DNA from: Enoplolaimus lenunculus
Taxonomy: Eukaryota > Nematoda > Enoplea > Enoplida > Thoracostomopsidae
DNA: 64,000 nt
Assembly (NCBI GenBank): GCA_030248215.1
Contig: JASANG010000110.1
Span: forward strand, 169,622-233,621
Direction of reading: 5' to 3'
Numbering within the stretch: the stretch's first letter is position 1; every line of letters begins with the position of its first letter. The notes beneath the pieces are model-generated. The model worked only from the letters and a program-made list of their open reading frames with translations. It was not told the DNA's origin and ran no database searches. Positions 1 to 12,243 of the stretch are shown one piece after another. The position numbers and the translations under genes were made by a program.

Positions 1-2221
1 ACATGTACTGTTGCTTCGTTACGTCTTCTAAAGTGATGGATGCTGACGATGGCGATAGTGAAAGAGTGGATATAATGTCTGCGAGGTATTGGCTGAATTT
101 CCGTTATTTCTTAAACTGAAACGGACACCAATTTTTGTCGGTAACGGAAACAGATATCCGTTTACACACAATGCGCATCCTATGCTTTATTTACGTACAC
201 TTTGAGCATACACCGCAAAAAATTTTCATGTGTGAGGAACACATGGCCGAACGACAGATGAGTACAAAATTTTCACAAGACGTATAGAGATCCTCAGGAA
301 CGAGTGCAAAAACTCCAATACCAGAGTCACGGTGGTAAACGATTCCTAGCCCTCTGACTGGGTTATAAAGCGAAGTTGTAACCAGAAATAAAATGAAATT
401 GAAAATATTCGAGATCATAACAGGTTTTGTTCTTTTAATAGCAAAAACTTTACAGGTTACAGGTATCGATGAATCCAGAAAGGGCGTGGAAGAAGGGCGT
501 AGGTACGGCATAGGTCAGAACAATTTTGGTGCAAAATCGTTAAGGTATCATCGTATTCCTACCTGAAGCAGTTGTACTCTATTTGTGTATTCCGCGGCAG
601 CTATTAAATAGGCGTGTTCAGTAGACATAGACAAAGAGCAGGTTAAATACATAATGAGTAATGTTAAATTGCAACTTAGCAGAATTTTAAGCACAAGCGT
701 TGTAGACATATCTTTCTTCACGCTACTGTAGTGAAGCAAATAAAAGGGGGGACTGATATTTATTTGGCCTCTCCAGAGAGTACCCCCTGTTATTCGATTA
801 CGGACTGTTATTTTTTTAACCCACCCTCCGCCACCCTTCGCTACTGACATATATGCGGTGTTGCAAAAATCCGTTAAAATGAACATTTAATGGTCTTGAA
901 TAAAAGCTTGAGCGATAATGCAAGGTTAAACTTAGGAATTACTTTCAAACTTAAGTATGCTTTAAGGTTTCGAACTCAACTTTATTTGGGCCTGGAGTCA
1001 TTTATGCCATATAATTAGAGATACTTGACATTTACGGACTCTAATTAGGATTTAGGGTCTCTATCCGCTTACGAGCTCTTAACTGGGATACGGACACCAA
1101 TTCATTGGGACTCAAAATGAGGGCCCCCTCTTGCTACACCCCTATCATGCGGGTCATAACAGTGCGGTGTAACTTTGCGTTAGATGTTCTGTAGCTGATT
1201 CATATAGAAAAAGAATACTAATTTTGGGTGAGTGCGCTAATGCGGATAGGATACTTTTTATCTCTGGAATATGGTTTGGTTTAAACAGTAAGGCTCATGA
1301 CACAATGCGAACTATATAAGCCACATTGGGCACGTTTTAAACATAATTTTTGTGGTTGTGCTTTTAAACTTGTACACGCAAAATAAATTGTCTTGAAATT
1401 TCAAGACTCCCAGTTTCTTAATGAATTTTCAAGACATAATGCCTTGCATTTCAGACATTAATAGTCTTAAACAACTCAGCAATTTGTGTTTGAAATGATT
1501 AAAGCATAAATGTCTTATATTCAACAAATTACTATTCACTATTTACAAGAAACAATTTTTTTTCAAAAAATAGCTGGCTTTATGTTCAAGAATCTATTTC
1601 CTGTGATTTAAGAGCGTATATAAATACGCGAATTTCAAAGATATTTCAGGTTGAGGTCAGGCACCTTCCAGTCTAAGTTTACGTCTTGGACGTATTTTAG
1701 GTTATAAATTTAGGGAATTTGGTTGAGCTTAACTCCCACATTTGAAGGAGATTTCTCTGAAACATGTTGTTTCTAAGACATATACGTCTCTATAAAAACG
1801 CGTAATTCGCGCAAGACTGCAGCAGGAAGAATATTATACAGACAACGGCGGATCCAAAAATTTCAGACGGGGGGCGTTCTGGCAAATGTTATGAAACGCA
1901 AAAATTGTAGAGTAGGACCTTATCATTTTAACACAAAAAAATTCCTGATGGGGGCGCACTCCCCATCTGGATGCGCTAGTGTATACCAAGGGCAATATTA
2001 ACGTTCCCTATATAAATAAAAGTTCTTTTAATGCTTTCATTAGTCCATGTTACTTTTAGGGCCGCCCCGGGTTATGGTAGCTCTGTAGAAGCGTAATTTT
2101 CGATTCCAGATTACATTTTTTGTTTAGGCTTTGGCTTCGGGTTACAGATCTGTATTGTGTAGATAGCGATGATTTACTATGATTGATTACAGTGTTACTG
2201 TTTCAAATTTAACTGGTTATG
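1..2221. other. Gene-free, repeat-bearing left flank
   Basis: I see no convincing exon here. The stretch holds one inverted-repeat element at 725-1163 (listed separately), a degenerate repeat at about 1841-1985 containing a G-rich GACGGGGGGCG motif that recurs near 44.98 kb, and a decayed end of a telomere-hexamer MITE near 2047-2160. The remaining sequence is AT-rich and unrecognised. Confidence 0.5.
725..1163. mobile_element. MITE, family B (ACTGTAGTGACCCGAA ends), decayed
   Basis: The left end TACTGTAGTGAAGCAAATAA and the right end GCGGGTCATAACAGT are imperfect inverted copies. The interior matches the better copy at 4195-4622 (ATTTGGCCTC, CCGCCACCCTTC, TTGAGCGATAATGCAAGG, TCTATCCGCTTACG). 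It has no coding capacity, so it is a non-autonomous DNA transposon remnant. Confidence 0.6.
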
Positions 2222-5200
2222 TTAAAAATAAGTTCTCGTTCTTCTCGTGGTGTGGCCAGTTTCACGCTTAATACTGCTCCAGGTGACTTGAACGCCAATG
2301 TTTCGACACAACGTGTTATTACTAGTGGCGTGGACTGGACAAGCATTACAATGGCTGCAAAAATAGTTTCTATAATCACTTTGTATTGAGGCTGCTCGTT
2401 CAAAATCATTTGTAGCGTTCAGAGCATTCGCTGATGGTCTTCGTCGTTCGGCAGTAAACATATTGTCTCGCATTGGAGAACAGTAGTAGTTAACCGTTTC
2501 GAGCACAAATATAACTACTGATACAACAATTAGCGATATAAATATCAAATAAACGGTTTGGAATTGTTGAAGTTCAAGAGGACCACTGCGTTTTGTTTCT
2601 GGAACGTTTAAGGTGCAGTTGGTTTCGTTGTTGTACAAGTACCATTTCATCCACTCTGAGTATGCGTTTGTTAGTACGTTTCGCTCGTACAAGCCAAGTT
2701 GTGGCACTTCTATAACGAGACATCGCAAGCATTAAACGTTGCCATCAGATGTGTATAAACTCAATTGTAGTTAACAAGAATTTTAATCGAATACAATGGG
2801 AGGAATATAGGTGATATTTTTCATCCCAAAATTTCTAGATTCTCACTCGATAAGTTCGCTTGTGAAGAAGTATTTCGGTCTGAAATGTAACCCTTGAGAA
2901 CGGACCCGACGGACAGTGACGCAGCAGCCAGGGGGGGCAGTGGGGTTAACGCCTCCCATTTTTGATGTCAGAAAATTTTGAATAACGGAATGAAAAATTT
3001 TATGAACAAACATCACTGAGGTCCTATCATATAAATCATTACAATTGCATTCGGCTTCTAGCTCGCTTCGCTAACGAACTTAGTCTACTATTATAATATG
3101 ACATTCTAACGTATGTGGCCCGTTTTAGTATTTGCATCACACCTGCTGTGTCCTGTTGACAGGTATCATGGCCAACGCAAAGAACATGAGCGGTACAGTT
3201 GCATAAGCATATCCCTAAATCTAAACCTAAGCCCAAGCCTAGCCTAAGCTTGGAAATGAGCTTATATCTAAACCTTAGCCTAAGTCTACGCAAAAAATAG
3301 CATAAAGTTTAAGCTTTCGCTATTCTAGTCCCACGAAATAACGTTTCGCCTTTGGTCTTCACATTGGCCGAAATCATGATGTGTTGGTTAACTTAACAGC
3401 TATCTTTGTTCTAAAAAGTTAATCGCCAGAAATCAATTGCTATATATAAAATAGAATTTTCATTGTTTCTTATTCAATTTACAGACTCGTAAACAATTTG
3501 TACCGTCTTATAGTTACAGCAGCAACTGTACTACATAGATTTATCGTGTTTAGGTTTACTTTGCTCAATCTGCCGCTGCCCTGCAGGAACCAACCGGCGA
3601 TCTGCGTCCGGGTCCAGCTGCCAAACCCACCTGTGCCACCAACTGTGGTACAGGTACTTGGAATTTTGTCTCAAGGTTTCGGTAATCGAAAATTTTCTTT
3701 GTTCAAAATTTGTGTTCATCAAATATTATGTTTGAGTCAACATCATCTATTATTTTAAAACTAGCAATTTTAACAATAACAACAGTAACTATACCTGATT
3801 TTGGTTTACCTCAGGTTATGATTTCGATACCGGTATATACGCTTCAGGTGAGTATTTGTGTATAAAATATTATTGGCATAATAAGGAACTCTGTTGCTTA
3901 CGATGGTCTACCCAGAGAGCTAGCCAACTCCATACAATCAAACATTCGGTAGTCCCTTGAGATTTACTGTAGTGATTCAAATAAGAGAGGGGTGACTAAT
4001 TTTTTTCTTCTCCAGGGTGTACCCTTTGCTATTCGGATTCGGACTGTTACTAATTTTCCAGCCCAACTACGGTGATTTGGATCACACACCTTTAACTTTA
4101 TACCAGCCATTTTCTATGATTTAAAAGTTTATCACATTAGGAATATAGTTTACAAACTTGAGTATTTTGCTCTATATAGTTAGGTACATACAGGTACTGT
4201 GTGACCCGAATAAGAGGGGGACTGAAATTTATGTGGCCTCCCCAGAGGGTACCCCCTTGTTATTCGGTTGCGGGCTGCTATTTATTTTTAACACACGCTC
4301 CGCCACCCTTCTTTACTGATATGTATCCGCCACTGTAATTATCCGCTGAATTAAACGTATCTTTGTCTTGTGTCAATAGCTTGAGCGATAATGCAAGGTT
4401 ATACTCAGGAATGTACTTTCAAAATTTAAGTACGCTTTAAAGTTTCGGATTCAAATTATTTGGTTCTGGAGTTATTTTTGCGCTACAATTAGGGATAATT
4501 GACATTTATGGAATCTGATTAGGGTTTAGGGACCCTATCCGCTTACGGACTCTTCTTAGGGATACAGACTCCTATGGGTTTAGAGTCAAAATGGGGACCC
4601 CCTCTTTCGGGTCACTACAGTAACATATACTTTGAGTAATGAATCAAAATCTGTAATGAACATTATTTGATCCATTAAGTATCTACACAATCTAATCACG
4701 GTAGTTGTCGTTTAGTGACTAATTAGTAAATTTGAACTCTATCCATTTACACACTGTAATTAGGAAAATTGACACCTCCTATTGATTTAGACTCAAAACA
4801 GGGGCCTCACCTCTTCCTACTTTTTCGTATCACTACAGTACTGAAGCTTAAGCCTAAACCGGAACCTATAATGAAAGCCAGAAGAATGCACGTGAACATT
4901 CTGTAGGTTAAAAAGAACCTAAAATAGTGAACTAACCTCGGTGCAACATATGGTGAGTGACATAAAATCCTGAATAAATAGCCGGTAGTAGATTTTGGTC
5001 ATCTTGTAGTATCAATACGGATGCACAGAAATTTTGATGAACCAATTCAAGGCTTGCGACATCTTTCATAAGCAAAACGTACTGATAACTTGTTGCTGGC
5101 GTACGATTTAGCATCAGTTTCACCGCTTCGGCCGGGTTACTAATTTTCAACGGCGTTACAACCTGAAATAATTCAAACAATTGCATGTTCAGAACTATTT

Positions 5201-8200
5201 ACTGGCCAGGAAAGTTTAATAGAAGCCCAGCTGTCACCGTGGCTGTGGCGCCAAATCAAAATTTCAACATTTTAATTCCTAGTAATTCTGATACTTAAGG
5301 TAGACGGCGTTTCAGAAACATTGTCAAAAATACAAAACGTTTGAAACAAGTCTTTAAGTTGATGCCAAAACGGTGTTCTAGTAAACGATATAAAGCGATA
5401 AGTTTAAAGGGATTTGATGAGCAAGCGATGCGTTTTAGCATTTCTCCGCTTACATAAAAGCGTTTTGCAAGGTGTTTAAAACAGTTTTATTTTTGACACG
5501 ATTCCTTACTCTGTCGAACTTTCAAGTCGTAGACCGTCGTAAAGACAATTCTGAATTTTTTTTCGCTTTCACTATATTTGTAAAAATATTCAAGCAAACG
5601 ACTGACGCATTTGACAGATTTTAGCTTAGCTAAAACATGTCTGACTTGTAGTAAATCACTTACAGTTACAGAAATACAAATCTTATCAGTTGATAATATC
5701 TTAGGTAAGCCTGTGTTCAGAAATATCAGTACAACCAATCACCAGTTGATGATAGGTTTTATTTCGTAGCTTTAAAATTATTCTTCAGCTTGAAGGCTGA
5801 AATCTAAAGCATACATTTTGTTTTGAAAGTGGGAAAAGTGGAAAATCCAAATATAGCTTGTCTCATTCTTTAGTGAGAGATAGCTTGTCTCATTCTTTAG
5901 TGAGAGAGTGAGGTTTGTTTGGTTTCGCTGGAAATTTGGGCTGTGCCGCTTAGCAGAAAGCTATAAGGATAGGTTTTACTGTTTTGGCAGGTGTGAAAAT
6001 GCACGGTTTGGTTGGCTTAGAAGGAAAATTGGAATGTGTGCGAAAAACGAGAAAGATGGAAAATTCAAACCTAACGTCTTTTTTGGCTTGGTAGAGAAGA
6101 TTAGAAGTGTATGGGGAGACTGAAAAATTTAAGCTTCGGGAAATGACCGGTTGGTACGTAAAACGGTAGAAGTGGAAAAGTGGAAAAATCAACTTAACGT
6201 GTTCTTTTTGGTTTCGGTAGAGAAGACTAGAACCGTGAGTGAAGTTCGGAAAACGAGAAAAATAAACAATTCAAACCTGTATGTTTTCCATTGGTTTGGA
6301 AGAGAAAACCGAACCGCAGGTTGTCTTTGCAAAACAGGAAAAGTGGAAAATTCAAATGATAGGTATTCCCTGGTTCAGGAGGGAAAAATTTAAAACAGAA
6401 TTTCTGCTAAGGAAACGAGAAAATTGAAAAATTCCGAAGCCCCGGTTTTACCCGATTTGGTGGAGAAAATTTTACGCGTGGATTTTATTTGGTATTAAAC
6501 GGAAAATGTGAAAATTGAAAGGCAACTTTTATCCAGTTTTAAATAGTAAAAACTTAAAATGGTAGAAGTTTATTAAAATCCTTAAAAGTGTAAACTTCAT
6601 AAATGTAGGATTTCCTCAGTTTAGTAGGAAAATTTTAGGCATGGATTTAGTTCCACAAACGGGAAAAGTAGAAAATTTCAAGTTCTAGGTTTCCGCGGTT
6701 TGGTGCAAAAAATTTGAACCGTGGAATTTTACATTAAAAACAAGAATTTTCGAAAATGCAAACACCTACGTTTGTGCAGAATGGATTGGTAGCGAAAATC
6801 TAAAGTGTAGGTTTTGTTTGAAAAACTGGAGAAGTGGAAAATTGAGTCGTTTAGGTTTTCTTCTATTTGATAAAAAACATCCCTTCCTGCTCGTTTAGCT
6901 CACAACTCTGTCGATTATGTCTTGAAACATAGTTTCGTGTGTTTTGACCTGCAAAACGACAAGCAAAATGTAGACTATGGTCCGGAGAAGACGTTTAGTC
7001 CGCCTCATTAACTGGGTAGGCTAAAATTTCTAAATTTGAAGCAACAAACAGTCAGTTACATCAAACATATTAATTTAAACATATAGTTACATTGGTCAAT
7101 GTTAAACGCCGTCCCTATGTCTAGACACAGCAATGCATATACCATGAGTACACACAACAGATGTAATTGGGATAGTGGGGACAGTTGGATCAGTTGAGAC
7201 AGCGGACAGTGAGACAGTTTGGACAGTTGGGACAGATTAGACAGCGGGACAGTTGGCACAGTTGGGACAGTTGGGACGGCGGGACGGTTGGAACAGCAGG
7301 ACAGTTGGGACAACGGGACAGTTGAACAGCGGGACAGTTGAGACCGTTGGGACCGTGAGACAGTTGCGGAAAGTTGGGACAGCGAGGCAGTTGGGACATT
7401 TAAGGCATACAACTGACTAGCAATTGGCGTTACGCACACTTGAGAATACCGTCACTGACCTCATCCATAAAAACTTTGCGTAGTTGTCTTAGCAGCGGCG
7501 ACTTAACTTGCTCGCCTCCAAACAGCCTATACATATCGATGTCGTACTGTACGATCGGACGCAACTTTCGTCGAACCATTAGTTGAACCATTTCATTGAA
7601 ATCTTGAAATGGAAGGACCGGTATTGCAGGCTGATACAGGGTAATTGTGACCACTGAACTGACGTAAGCAAACCCAACAGCAATCACAAGCCAAAATATT
7701 GCCAAAGGAACGCGAATAACGTCGCGGTATAATTTTGAATCGGGCAGGAATTGGGCAATACAACGTAACGCCAGCAAAATAAGATATATTACGCACAGTA
7801 GAAGGCAAATGAACGCTATAAGCAATATATTTATATAATGAATTTTTTCAATATATGTTACATAATTAACAAAACTATTTTTTGTAAGATTGCACAATTT
7901 TGCATACCAATCCTTAAACTCAAAGGTTAATAAGTATTAACCCTTGCAAACCGCAACGACCCATGTATACAACAGGTCTGGAACAGTAGTATACGCATAT
8001 TCCTAAGTCTAAGCCAAAGCCTAAGCCTAAGCGTATGAATGAGCCTATTCGTAAGCCTAAGCCTAAGCAAAAAAAATTAGTGTAAAGCTTAAACTGACTC
8101 TACTATAGCTCCTCCGGAAAACAATCCGGCCCTGTTCTATACATGGGCCAACGCAACGCCAACAAATGGGGGTATGTTGGCCAGTATCAAAATAGACATT

Positions 8201-9599
8201 AATCAGTGGTTATTCGTATAAGTTACAAAACTTAAAAAGATATGGTTTTTTGCCAAGAGCTGAAAAAATTTCGCGTCTCGTTTGGGTCTGCAGCTAAAGT
8301 TGGCCAGATGGATTTGTCCATCTAGAAAAAAATTTTGTGTCTCTTCTTAGAATAGTTTTAGCCCAGCTCGTAAGACAAGCTCGTAAGTTAATATGTGAAA
8401 TGGTCGTACGCCTATTCAAAAATTCTTGACCTTCCTGAAATCCTGGGATTGAAATGGGCCGGATATCGTGCTTTTCAACTCACAAAGGCATTAACTTTTT
8501 CTCACATAAATATTTTTAATTTTCTTTATTTAAGGTTTAATTTTGAGCTGGGTCCATATTTTCACATGTATATAGCAACTATCATCAGGTAGTAATAGGT
8601 TTTCAAACTAGCTAACTATTGCAATTGCTGAACTCAAAATTGGTACAACAGTAGAACAAATCATACGCGAAAAATGTGCCGTATTTTGAGCCTCAGCATT
8701 CATTAGTTCGAAATTTACAACACCTATTACCAACTGGTGATAAGTGCTGCACACATTTGAAAATACGGGCACTAGGATGAGGCAATATTTGAAAAAAATT
8801 AATCCAATTGATTTACTCGAACATGTTTGCGTACTACTTTAACTGATTCGATGTTTTAGGCCGTGGGAAGGTTTTGCAATGGTCACAATTTATATAGTGT
8901 TCTTTTCTGCGAGTGTGACCAAAATATTTTCTGCATCACCTGGGCCACCTGAGAGGGAGTGACGCCTTCAGAAACGTGCACATTGTAAAAATCTAAACTC
9001 TTGAAATTAAATATTTTTCAAGAAACGTCGCCTGCAGGCCGTCTCAAAAATTACTCACCGACATTAAACGACACTGTATGAAGTAGTTCTTGCTGATCAA
9101 ATTGTGGCTTGACGACAATGGCGGCGTATCGCGAATAAAACAACGGAAACACATGTGGGACACTGTTCGATCGCAGCGCATCCAAATTCATATACGGTTG
9201 ACTAATATCAGCTTCGTTCCGTACCAGCTTAGCAATGACCGATTCGTTGCCTTCGTCAAGCCCGTAGCCGTCAGCGCGAACAAACCATGGCCGAGCATTG
9301 TAGAAAAGTGGAGCTAAACTATACGTCACAAATTTAAACGCAAATCCACCACATCGATCATCAAAATTGCAATCTGGACACGGGACCGGGCGTTCAAAAA
9401 CACATGGCTCAACAAATTGTGGATTCGCTGCAAGGGCAACGCGAAGAATTGGCGGATTTATGGCGTGTCCTTGAGTGATATTTTTGATTTGTAATTCGAA
9501 CGGCTCAGGCTGTTGTCCGTTTTCTAACGATTTCATGACATCCCAGTACGTTGACGATTGTGCGCTGCCGGCATGCAATCCAATGCCCTTGCGTACCAT
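2222..9599 (-). CDS. Ionotropic glutamate receptor-like protein (divergent, nematode IR-like)
   Basis: Four exons on the minus strand: 9599-9059 (S1), about 7912-7460 (membrane part), 5162-4937 (S2) and 2709-2222 (TM4 and tail). The last two junctions are phase-consistent (GAG|GTCAGT to TTTCAG|GTT, phase 0; CGAG|GTTAGT to TATAG|AA, phase 1). The S1-to-membrane junction is unsettled: the strong GTGAGT donor is phase 1 but the visible acceptors are phase 0, so a small exon may be missed. S1 carries DGYG, ELV-like AKLVRNEADIS and an S1 end like YSRYAAIVV. The membrane exon has a hydrophobic helix INILLIAFICLLLC and an M3-like segment with AYVSSVVTITLYQP. TM4 follows SGPLELQQF, the usual S2-TM4 border. 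A ligand-gated cation channel or chemosensory role follows from the family. No signal peptide is visible at the chosen ATG, so 5' exons may be missing. About 568 residues. Confidence 0.75.
3169..3369. mobile_element. Telomere-hexamer MITE, subfamily 1
   Basis: It lies in the receptor's last intron. It starts GGCCAACGCAAAGAACATG, has two CCTAAG-rich blocks split by a GAAATGAGC spacer, and ends AACGTTTCGCC...CACATTGGCC. It is an older, diverged copy of the elements at 7959, 10533 and 27481. Confidence 0.6.
3554..3847 (+). CDS. Possible two-exon fragment of an unknown gene
   Basis: Two exon-like pieces, 3554-3653 and 3815-3847, lie on the plus strand inside an intron of the receptor gene. The first follows a GTGTTTAG acceptor and ends ACAG|GTACTT; the second follows TTTACCTCAG and ends TTCAG|GTGAGT. 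Their phases agree (phase 1 joins). They would encode 45 residues including EPTGDLRPGPAAKPTC and YDFDTGIYAS. I do not recognise the family and found neither the first exon nor the stop. The even codon use and the matched phase are the only support. Confidence 0.3.
3966..4080. mobile_element. MITE family B, left-end fragment
   Basis: The sequence ACTGTAGTGATTCAAATAAG followed by AGAGGGGTGACT matches the left end of the full copy at 4195. The match fades after about 115 bp. Confidence 0.45.
4195..4622. mobile_element. MITE, family B, best-preserved copy
   Basis: The ends are inverted copies: TACTGTGTGACCCGAATAAG on the left and CTTTCGGGTCACTACAGTA on the right, followed inward by AGGGGGAC and GTCCCCCT-like strings. 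TA flanks both sides. No ORF is present. Copies or fragments also lie at 725-1163, 3966-4080, about 4700-4845 and 12889-13083. A non-autonomous cut-and-paste element is the simplest reading. Confidence 0.65.
5280..5512. repeat. Dispersed repeat with AAGCGTTTT motifs
   Basis: It shares motifs such as AAAGCGTTTT, GATAAAGCGATAAG-like strings and a terminal TTTTGACACGATTCCTTA with the repeat at about 19610-19790, which ends TTTTGACATGGTTCCTTA. It lies in a receptor intron and has no coding potential. Confidence 0.4.
5818..6890. repeat. Degenerate tandem repeat, GAAAAGTGGAAAATTCAAA type
   Basis: Strings like GAAAAGTGGAAAATTCAAA and TTTGGTAGAGAAGATTAGA recur irregularly every 70-110 bp. The same family, reverse-complemented, lies at about 50200-50650. 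The ORFs in it are by-products of the absence of stops in this A/G-rich strand. It sits in a receptor intron. Confidence 0.55.
7168..7404 (+). repeat. Minisatellite, about 10-bp unit GGGACAGTTG
   Basis: About 24 imperfect units of GGGACAGTTG (variants GGGACAGCGG, GGGACAACGG) are arranged head to tail. The array lies about 50 bp downstream of the donor of the receptor's membrane exon, inside the intron. The long minus-strand ORFs here (runs of SQLS and CPNC) are artefacts of the repeat. Confidence 0.85.
7959..8149. mobile_element. Telomere-hexamer MITE, subfamily 1
   Basis: The ends are inverted: CCATGTATACAACAGGTCTG on the left and CCCTGTTCTATACATGGGCC on the right. The core has two blocks of CCTAAG/TAAGCC hexamers separated by GTATGAATGAGCCTATTCG, then the conserved AATTAGTGTAAAGCTTAAAC tail. 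It lies in a receptor intron. Confidence 0.75.
8551..8771. mobile_element. MITE, family C (about 50-bp inverted ends)
   Basis: The left arm contains TATATAGCAACTATCATCAG and the right arm TGGTGATAAGTGCTGCACAC, ending ATTTGAAAATACGGGC. The arms are inverted copies of each other and match the copy at 48232-48455. No ORF is present. Confidence 0.65.
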
Positions 9600-10532
9600 T
9601 TTCAGCAGGACTGATTTAAACAGATTTTAATTTAGAAAACATTTATTGTCTACAATTATCAGTTAAGTTTGTAAGGATTGTTCACCAGTGATACTAAAGT
9701 GTTTCTCAATTTCTTGGTGTTAATATATCTGAACGCGTCAATGATCTCACTGAGAATTTTTTGAACAGTTCAAAAAAAGCTTACAAAAAATTAAAGCTGA
9801 AAAAAGTGTAATTATTGTCAATAAGTATCTGTACCAGTTGTATATAGTGTTAACTGCCAAAACATACATTTGCAAAAGCCAACCATTTCTGTGCTTCAAT
9901 GTTGCCCAAAATAGGCACATTTTTAATTCAGTCTCTAGCCTTAAATAAATGCAAACGTATTTAAGTGCGTTATATAAATCTTCGCTTAAAATTTAGAGAC
10001 CAGAAGCTGGCGTAACAGTTTGCACGCTGCAATTTTTTTAACAATGACGCAAGTAATTTAGTTAATATGTATGAATAGTCCTGCACGACCAATTAATTTC
10101 TAATGATTGGCTGAACTGATAATATATAGGTTATGTTTGGTATTGATTGCTGTCGTCTGCAAAAATTTCACGTTAATATTCAGAATGAAAATGATATATC
10201 TTTGCAAAAACTTGTAGTTGCGAGCTACTCGTGCCAGTTGTAGTTGCAAGTTTTCACTGCAAAAACTAGCACGTGTGAATGGTGTTTTGGACATTGTTGG
10301 CATCCCGTTGAACAACAATGATGATATTGTTTAGTTTCTGTTCAATAATTAATAAATTATGCCACTTTTTGGATAGCATCAACATGCGACTATTTGAAGG
10401 CAATTATATCATTTGCATATTCATTTTCGATCCCAGAATATTGCATTGGGGGTGTACAGGTGAGACCTCTTGAAGAAAATTTTAAACCAGTTGCTACAGT
10501 TACAGGTTTTTCATCTCTTATTGATAGTTCCA

Positions 10533-10717
10533 GCCAATATAAAAACAGGGGTGGAACAGTATTATAAGCGTATTCCTAAACCTAAGCCTAGCCTAAGCCT
10601 AAGCGTGAGAATGAGCACATTCCTAAACCTAAGCCAAGCAAAAAATAATCTAAAGCTTAAGCTTACTCTCTTCTAGTCCAACAGAAAAACGTTCCGCCCA
10701 TGATCTATACATGTGCC
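10533..10717. mobile_element. Telomere-hexamer MITE, subfamily 1
   Basis: The left end AACAGGGGTGGAACAGTA and the right end AACGTTCCGCCCATGATCTA are inverted copies; outer halves are CAGCCAATAT and ATACATGTGCC. The core has two CCTAAG blocks separated by GTGAGAATGAGCACATTCC. Confidence 0.75.
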
Positions 10718-11014
10718 ATAGTTCCTATTATTAGTTAGGAAACCCATTGGAAACCAGCTTCCCCACTAGTCCATACTTGCTGGCGCCTCTGCAGGTGTGT
10801 ATAAAAGCCGAAAAAAACAAAAAACTACATCGAAATTCAAGTAGGAAGGTATAATAAAGATATATTGCACCAATTATATAAGAATAAATTATTGAATTAT
10901 CTCTAGTCGTTACGCTTTCATAGCTAGTAAAATGTGGTTAAAAAGTAAAAAAGGCAACTGAAATAGTTCACTGCTTAAAGATTAAAGGTGTGTAACTTTT
11001 CAATGTTGCAACAA

Positions 11015-11262
11015 CACTGTAAATTCCAGTTAGTTGATTTTAATTCAGAAAGAGTTGAGTAACTGAGTCTCTTAAAAGTTTTAGAACTCTAAAATGCGAG
11101 TTCATTCAACTTACATTCTGAGTTATTTAATCAACTTCCGCAGGTTCAAAGCAGGTCAGAGTGAGAATATTCTCAACTCAAAGGTAGTCAAAGTTCACTG
11201 ATATCAACTCAGAAATAATTCGCTAGCTGAGCTGATTAATCAACTCATTGGTATTTATAGTG
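11015..11262. mobile_element. MITE, family D (CACTGTAAATTCCA ends)
   Basis: The left end CACTGTAAATTCCAGTTAGT and the right end TCAACTCATTGGTATTTATA with TAGTG are inverted copies. The interior is rich in ACTCAGAA and GAGTTGA strings in both orientations. A partial relative lies at about 16884-17121. Confidence 0.55.
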
Positions 11263-12039
11263 AAAGTAGCGTTGCTGTTAAATGCTAGCAAACTCGTACC
11301 TATATCCGGACATGCGCTTCGAATTTACTCTATTTCAAGATATGCTAGGATACGCAGATATATCGCAGTAAGGCAAAAAATTTCACAAAATATTAATGTT
11401 TTTTATTCATGGTTAAAACAAGCAAAATTTCAAATTCAAATTTGGTTCCGGACGATAGTTTTTCCGATGCCAGAATTACGGCAATTTTAGTTACATATCA
11501 TTTTCCGCCAAGAGTATTCCGAATTTAAATTTAAAGAGTACCCGACATTTGATTCGATACACTGAACAGAGCAGCGAAATTATAATTTGCAGTTTACAAA
11601 TGACATTCATTTGAACAAGTTGGATTAGCTGACTGTTGATTTACGTTTGTTAATTTACTCTAAGCGCAAATTGTAGCGAAAAATTGGATCCCGACTGCAG
11701 CAAGAAAATTGAATTCCCATTCTGAGCAAATTCCCGTTGAAACCATGGCTGGGATTCGGTAATCAAGCTTAAGTATTTACGAATGTTTTGGTTAGGCGAC
11801 TTTAATAAATGTATATACTTTAAGTTTTCACAGATATATGCAAAGGAGAACTGTCAAGTTTGCACTAGCGCGACAAGGAACATATTTCATTTTTAAATAT
11901 GTTGTACCTTGCGTGTGCAATTTTACGGAGACTGCAAATAGTTGTCTAGTGCTCTAAATATTTACTTAACCTAAGTCTACATTTAGCAAGAAAATTGATT
12001 AAGTTATTGCTTAGTAAATGCTTAAGTATAAAGTTACAC

Positions 12040-12243
12040 TTGAGAAAGGTTCCGGAAATCCATCTCTTGGACTTGTTGATACGACCGATAAATCTGCATT
12101 AGGTTAGGTATGTCCAAAGCCAGACGCGTTCTGTTGTTCAACTGCTGGTAATATACAGAATAAATATTTGCCAAGTGCTTTGGTTTCAACCGTTCAATGT
12201 TTGAAAAAGATACGTTTACAGATAGCATAAAACTTGACTGTTT
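12040..12243 (-). CDS. Possible isolated exon, unknown gene
   Basis: On the minus strand an open stretch of 68 codons follows the acceptor TTGACTTTAG and ends at TCTCAA|GTGTAA, phase 0 at both edges. It would encode ERLKPKHLANIYSVYYQQ and MQIYRSYQQVQEMDFRNLSQ, probably helical. Its phase does not fit the S1 exon of the receptor downstream (phase 1 acceptor), so it is either joined through an unseen exon or belongs to another gene. Family not recognised. Confidence 0.3.

Larger units (their letters stand above)
9600..12039. other. Gene-free stretch between receptor and possible exon
   Basis: I see no exon with matched splice sites. The stretch holds a fragment of the TTCACACGTGC family at about 10190-10285, a telomere-hexamer MITE at 10533-10717 and a foldback element at 11015-11262. 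The remainder is AT-rich and unassigned. Confidence 0.4.

Noticed and set aside
5908-6393. Chain of plus-strand ORFs
   Set aside because: They lie in the degenerate GAAAAGTGGAAAATTCAAA repeat, whose strand is poor in stops; the same frames appear in the unrelated copy at 50.2-50.6 kb.
7056-7439. 127-codon minus-strand ORF with SQLS and VPTVP runs
   Set aside because: It is the ten-base minisatellite read through; composition follows the repeat.
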